A stretch of 64,000 bases of DNA from Apricaphanius iberus (lineage: Eukaryota > Chordata > Actinopteri > Cyprinodontiformes > Aphaniidae). Each line of letters starts with the position of its first letter. Positions within the stretch are counted from its first letter, which is position 1. The stretch covers positions 248,001 to 312,000 of the forward strand of contig JAPXFQ010002429.1 of the NCBI GenBank assembly GCA_028564705.1, written 5' to 3'. Of this stretch, positions 61,301 to 64,000 are shown one piece after another. The notes under the pieces were generated by a model. It did not search any database. It was not told the DNA's origin and saw only the letters and a list, made by a program, of their open reading frames with translations. Position numbers and translations under genes: made by a program.

Positions 61301-62132
61301 TAAACACTTGGTTTCTTTTTTAAAGGTGTAATCATGTTAGACACACATCCGTCCTACTTATGCAACTATAACTTGACAGACTAAGATGTCAAAAGATAAA
61401 TCACAAGTAGATCATATTTATAATGGCTATTTTCTACTATACGGAGGAAAATATACGAAGCGTCTCTGTCGTGCTGTAACTCATTGTAAACAAAAGCTAA
61501 TACTTTAATCTCCACCAGTAACCAGCTCATCCTGAAACTCAATGCGTGACAAACTCATAAGTGATCACAGGACAAGGCCAGCCAGCTAAAACTGGTGCAA
61601 TCGGACCAGAAATAGACGCTGTAGCTGTCACGGATTGATTAAAGTAGCTTCAAAGCTAACACAGTAAATGACAGCTTCCCACTTTAGCAAACAGTAGCAA
61701 CTCCATAACTACGTTGGTGGTGAAGTACGTTGCTAAATCAGAAGTAGAAAATTACTGGAATAAGTTAACAAAATATTCAAACATCAAGCTTAACAAGGAA
61801 AGAATTTTAAGCGTTTATTTATATGATGTTTATCGAAAATTAAACAGTCAGAAGGCTAGCTAAGCTAACCGAAATAGTTTGTGTGTCATACAAAATTAGA
61901 CATAATGGCAAATAAGGTTCTTATTACCGTGATAACAATATACTAATTGAGCACTAATAATACTATTAAGTCACATCTGGTCTGGTGCTGGTTTTCAGGT
62001 GACCGAACAGCGATGATGTTACCTGGGGTGAGCGGCTTTTAGAGACTCAATCTGCCGCTGTCTCTGTTGTTGTAGGCTGTTCAGAGCAGGGAGCGGTCCG
62101 GAGCCTTTGGACGACGTGAAAAACCAGCTCAT
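46355..62132 (-). CDS. vps37a: VPS37A, ESCRT-I complex subunit
   Basis: Eleven coding exons on the minus strand: 62023-62132, 59847-59921, 59194-59311, 57462-57565, 57051-57276, 49039-49109, 48730-48857, 48236-48294, 48065-48133, 47724-47867, 46355-46435. They sum to 1185 bp, 394 residues, with all GT/AG borders and phases consistent; the human protein is about 397. VPS37A joins TSG101, VPS28 and an MVB12/UBAP1 subunit in ESCRT-I, which sorts ubiquitinated cargo into multivesicular bodies at endosomes. The start is MSWFFTSSKGSGPLPAL. A UEV-like N-terminal domain follows (EIQKDVEYRIPFTINN, LLPPQFPQEKPVVSVYPP). Residues about 137-211 form a Pro/Gly-rich linker. The Mod(r) domain is C-terminal (SLPQLKQITGDKEELV, MQRQHELSE, FLEGRIDIDEFLSSFMEKR, CHSRRAKEEKLQQ). 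Intron 5 (49110-57050) hosts several transposons. Identification is firm. Confidence 0.95.
49684..51301 (+). mobile_element. Tc1-like DD38E (Intruder-type) transposon
   Basis: The 27-bp terminal inverted repeats, starting CACTACCGTTCAAAAG, are identical at both ends. The element sits between TA dinucleotides (49682-49683 and 51302-51303), next to a CA repeat. It is 1618 bp with one transposase gene in + orientation, antisense to vps37a, in intron 5. Perfect ends and a nearly open gene point to recent activity. The DD38E spacing is described under the transposase. Confidence 0.92.
50096..51139 (+). pseudogene. Tc1-like transposase, one premature stop
   Basis: A single reading frame runs from ATG at 50096 to TGA at 51139, interrupted only by TAG at 50906-50908. 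It starts MARKRELSSETRQSIL. A paired helix-turn-helix region follows (YSMREIAKKLKISYNGVYYS), then a GRP-like basic hinge (KRSGRPR), then the DDE core: WTDESKFEVFG with Asp1, FILQQDNDPKHTS with Asp2, SPDLNPVELLWE with Glu. Counting from the first Asp of QQDND to the Glu gives 38 intervening residues, so the triad is DD38E rather than the usual Tc1 DD34E. The stop replaces the residue before WPAQSPDL, ahead of the catalytic Glu. It would be functional if that one codon were read. Confidence 0.9.
51411..52062. mobile_element. MITE with GCCTA..TAGGC ends
   Basis: The left end reads ttaagcctagtttatgcaaa and the right end ttttgcttctgcgtttt-like when read inward (gcataaaataggctttaa on the + strand). 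The two GCCTA-TTTATGC ends are inverted, and TTAA is at both edges. About 650 bp, with CpG-rich GACGGAGA-type subterminal repeats and no transposase. It resembles Harbinger-type fish MITEs. TTAA could instead indicate piggyBac, so the superfamily is not settled. Confidence 0.5.
53202..55641 (+). mobile_element. hAT element (hAT-B) with exact 8-bp target duplication
   Basis: The left end is TAGGGCTGACTT and the right end is AAAACAGCCCCA. The flanks are AAGCAGAG at 53194-53201 and again at 55642-55649, an exact 8-bp duplication. Inside, TCGACTATT-type subterminal repeats occur at both ends (around 53215-53285 and 55565-55630). It is 2440 bp with a nearly full-length broken transposase in + orientation. 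It lies in vps37a intron 5, antisense to that gene. Confidence 0.92.
53391..55310 (+). pseudogene. BED-type hAT transposase, frameshifted
   Basis: Begins MATKKTSKVWEYFEKV with a BED zinc finger (CKLCQQLL ... NMAHHLKR). An apparent intron follows (CGG|GTAAGG at about 53530, CTGACAG at about 53640). Next come EITEKIVEFVALDMRPVRIV, SFTTDIWTSLQMEAYLTVT with a catalytic-type Asp, VSVVHDNAANMV, GVRCAGHTLQLCIN, and AAVLDPRFKKLSFLSE. The C-terminal dimerisation block is IPSTSTPSERIFSKAGFIAN to LVFLAHNF. Frames change near 53720, 54080 (at an A run) and 54550, and an in-frame TGA lies at 54912. The order is complete, so it is a recently decayed autonomous copy. Confidence 0.88.
55642..57050. other. 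vps37a intron 5, no further gene
   Basis: Right part of the vps37a intron after the hAT. The frames at 55460-55762 and 56485-56853 have no recognisable domain. A sequence near 56460-56515 with ggaccac...gaccactgtaaagc recalls another repeat end but was not assigned. Confidence 0.4.
57690..57790 (+). repeat. Dispersed fish repeat, copy 1
   Basis: Contains agaggtggctagagtacc, ggactcaagtaagagtac and tgtaaaagtaaaaagtag, the pattern of a common fish repeat. A second, diverged copy lies at 62705-62825. Confidence 0.55.
60190..60752. repeat. Fold-back MITE with long inverted arms
   Basis: The left arm (about 60190-60285) reads gggagcctaagtc ... ccatgggtccccaaa ... gtcaatggagcgat ... aagttattttctg. 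The right arm (about 60655-60752) is its imperfect reverse complement. Arms of about 95 bp enclose a 370-bp loop with no coding content. It lies in vps37a intron 1 or 2 DNA (between 59921 and 62023). The superfamily is unknown; no target duplication was recognised. Confidence 0.7.
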
Positions 62133-62260
62133 TCTATCTGGGAGAAACAACCGACTGAACTTCTCGACAGACAGTAAAGGACGACAAATTAATAAATGAC
62201 GGAGAGAGTGGGCATTAGGGGCACACGGTGTGGAGATTTGTGTTGCTAACCCCTGTTAGC
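62133..62260 (-). promoter_or_regulatory. vps37a: vps37a 5' UTR and promoter area
   Basis: Just upstream of the vps37a ATG (minus strand) the DNA is richer in CpG (cttctcgacagacag, gacgacaaatt, gacggagagagtg, cacacggtg) than the surrounding AT-rich sequence. No TATA box is obvious. Suits a housekeeping promoter. The transcription start cannot be placed. Confidence 0.4.
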
Positions 62261-62704
62261 CTCGGCTAACCAAACACTCCCGTTTCCTCTCTTCACAAAT
62301 TATGATTTGCATTGACGTTACAAAGTTAAATCGATATATTTTACGAAATAAATGAAAACAAATAATATCTGTTTTCGAAGGCTCGTAAGTTATTTTCGAA
62401 CTGTCATTAATAGAACCGAAACGAAAATATGGAAACAACAACCCAACTAAAGTGCTTGGCCAACTTATTTACCTATTACGATACATGACATACGTAAAAC
62501 GCAACTTCCCTTTTGGTAATTTCCAAAATAATAGTGATTATTCTAAATAAAAATAAATAAATAAAAGCAGTCCAAAAAAATAAAGTTTAAATGTCATTTT
62601 TTAAAATATTAAACATATTTGAGGTAAATTTACATAATATAAATACCACAATGCAGTCAGTAAAACTAAACATTAAAGCACACATGCTTAATAGCTGCGC
62701 TGCA

Positions 62705-62825
62705 CAGAGGTGAGTGGTAGCTTACACTCAAGTTACTTGAGTAACTTAAAAAAAAAGAAAATACATTTATCAGTAGTTTTACTCCACCGTACTTTAAACT
62801 TTTACTTGAGTAGTATTATTATGAA
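62705..62825. repeat. Dispersed fish repeat, copy 2
   Basis: Shares with 57690-57790 the words ctcaagttacttgagtaac, agtagttttactcc and cttttacttgagtag, in a rearranged form. A probable fragment of the same repeat family. Confidence 0.45.
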
Positions 62826-63064
62826 TTATGTTGCTATTATTATGCTTTTTGGATAGTCTTCCCACCAGGAACTTCAGTGAGAAAAGAACAAACATGTTTT
62901 TCACCAAAAAGGTTACTAGACCCAGATACACATTACAGTTCATCTTAAAGTTAAACTTCTTGTATCTACACAATTTTCTTTGTTTAAATGTAACTTTCTA
63001 GCTGCTGAGCCTTTCGTGCAATTTGTAGGTGAAGAAGATGTATACTCTGAGTGACTAATATACA

Positions 63065-63480
63065 AGTGACACTCAAAAAATTTGAATATTGTGCAAAAGT
63101 TAATTTATGTAAGTATTTCAACTTAAAAGGTGAAATTAATACATGGTGTAGACTCATTATATGCAAAGCAAGATATTTCAAGCCTTTATTTGTTATAATT
63201 TTGAGGATTATGGGTTACTGTTTATGAAAGCCCCAATTTCAAAATCTCAGAAAATTCGGACATTGTCAAAAGGTTTAATAGATTAGGCTCATACTGTTAC
63301 ACTCTATTCAGCAAATTAAACATGAAACATCTGCAAAGCGTTTCTGAGCCTTTAAATAGTCACTCAGTCTAGTTGTGTAGGAATCACAATCATTGAGGAA
63401 GACTGCTGACCTGACAGTTGTACAGACGACCAAAATTGAATGCCTCAACAGCCATTGCAAAATAATTTGGATGTTCCCCA
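63065..63480 (+). repeat. Tc1/mariner element, truncated
   Basis: The order tttgaatattgtgcaaaag, tcaagcctttatttgtta, attttgaggattatgg, ctcagaaaattcgg and then gaagactgctgacctgac, agttgtacagacgac is that of the left end and early coding part of a fish Tc1-like element. Fragments in reverse orientation occur at 11285-11475 and 41820-41880. No intact frame remains. Confidence 0.6.
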
Positions 63481-63638
63481 AGTGCTGTATTAAAGCACAA
63501 TAGAGCTCCGGATGTCACATGACTCTCAGAGAGTAGGTGCCAACTGTGATTTCACTTTGTCCGAGTTTCCTCTTCATTTAAAAATGAAAGATGTTCTATA
63601 TACCGGGGAATTAAAAAGATTTGTTATTCTTCAATGAA

Positions 63639-64000
63639 CTAATTTAAACTATGACGTTCCATGTACGCTTTCCCTGCCAGCATTTTACATCCTTCTGTTA
63701 TGTGCTGGATTGTCTCAGATGACTCTTTGCACAGCACTTTGGCTCTTGTCTGGTGTGGTAGAGCTGGGCCTCTATCGCTCTGGTGCTCAGAGCCTGCTCC
63801 TGTGCTGCCAGGATGAGTGCCTCTGTGGTGTCTTGTAGGCCAGTCCTTTCTAGCCATTGGTAAGATTTCTTAACATCAGCCACTTCAGTTATGTTCCCAT
63901 GGTACATCCCATGTAGGGGCTTGTCCTCCCATGATGGTTCCTCCTCATCTTGCCATTGTCTCAGGCATTTACTTAGTATATCATCCGCTGAAGCCTTGTC
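63639..64000 (-). mobile_element. R4/Dong-like LINE C-terminal fragment, runs off the window
   Basis: Minus-strand translation in two frames gives DILSKCLRQWQDEEE, YQWLERTGLQDTTEALI, LAAQEQALSTRAIEA, then after a frameshift near 63750 ETIQHITEGCKMLAGKAYMERH. The C..C..H..C spacing (KVLCKESSETIQHITEGCKM) resembles the CCHC knuckle near the end of R2/R4-type LINEs. The copy enters from the right edge. The clade is inferred from memory of that motif; LINE origin is clearer than clade. Confidence 0.55.

Noticed and set aside
1..64000. CRISPR arrays, bacterial operons, riboswitches, rRNA or tRNA genes
   Set aside because: No evenly spaced repeat-spacer pattern, no bacterial gene structure, and no complete tRNA cloverleaf or rRNA was recognised. 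The only tRNA-like sequence is the SINE-type head near 15950.

Overview
The window looks like a teleost fish chromosome. It holds four vertebrate protein-coding genes embedded in a dense mix of fish-type transposable elements (Tc1/mariner, hAT, piggyBac, L2, L1, Ty3/gypsy and retroviral LTRs). No bacterial or viral operon structure is present. All calls come from reading the sequence and hand translation. No database was searched, and the species cannot be named.

Layout. 1-11.8 kb is a graveyard of elements: a deleted Ty3/gypsy pol, a 2.3 kb GC-rich block I cannot identify, a fold-back repeat, a retroviral env fragment and three L2-type LINE pieces. 11.9-14.0 kb and 33.5-35.6 kb are two copies of one segmental duplication. 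Each carries an intact single-exon trace amine-associated receptor (TAAR) gene of 327 codons on the + strand. The roughly 20 kb between them is almost entirely nested transposons: a hAT, a 1.64 kb solo LTR, a Gmr1-type gypsy with integrase ahead of reverse transcriptase, and a hAT transposase gene whose intron holds a solo LTR, a piggyBac and an L1 ORF1, and whose last exon holds another hAT.

36.3-62.1 kb holds two - strand genes, tail to head. nsmce1 (SMC5/6 complex RING subunit) has 7 coding exons totalling 744 bp, 247 aa. vps37a (ESCRT-I subunit) has 11 coding exons totalling 1185 bp, 394 aa. Every exon joins in frame with GT/AG boundaries. The vps37a intron 5 holds a Tc1-like DD38E element broken by a single stop codon and a hAT with an exact 8-bp target duplication. 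62.7-64 kb returns to repeats, ending in a LINE that runs off the window.

Most notable. (1) The two TAARs lack the classical amine-binding Asp at 3.32 but keep Asp at 5.42, and their few differences include a cluster at ligand-pocket positions (2.63-2.65, 3.32, 7.43-7.44). (2) A 33-bp exact piece of the TAAR coding sequence, covering the DRY motif, sits inside a TA/CA microsatellite 1.2 kb downstream of the first TAAR. (3) A hAT-inside-hAT-exon nesting has a perfect 8-bp target duplication. I found no convincing new multigene system.
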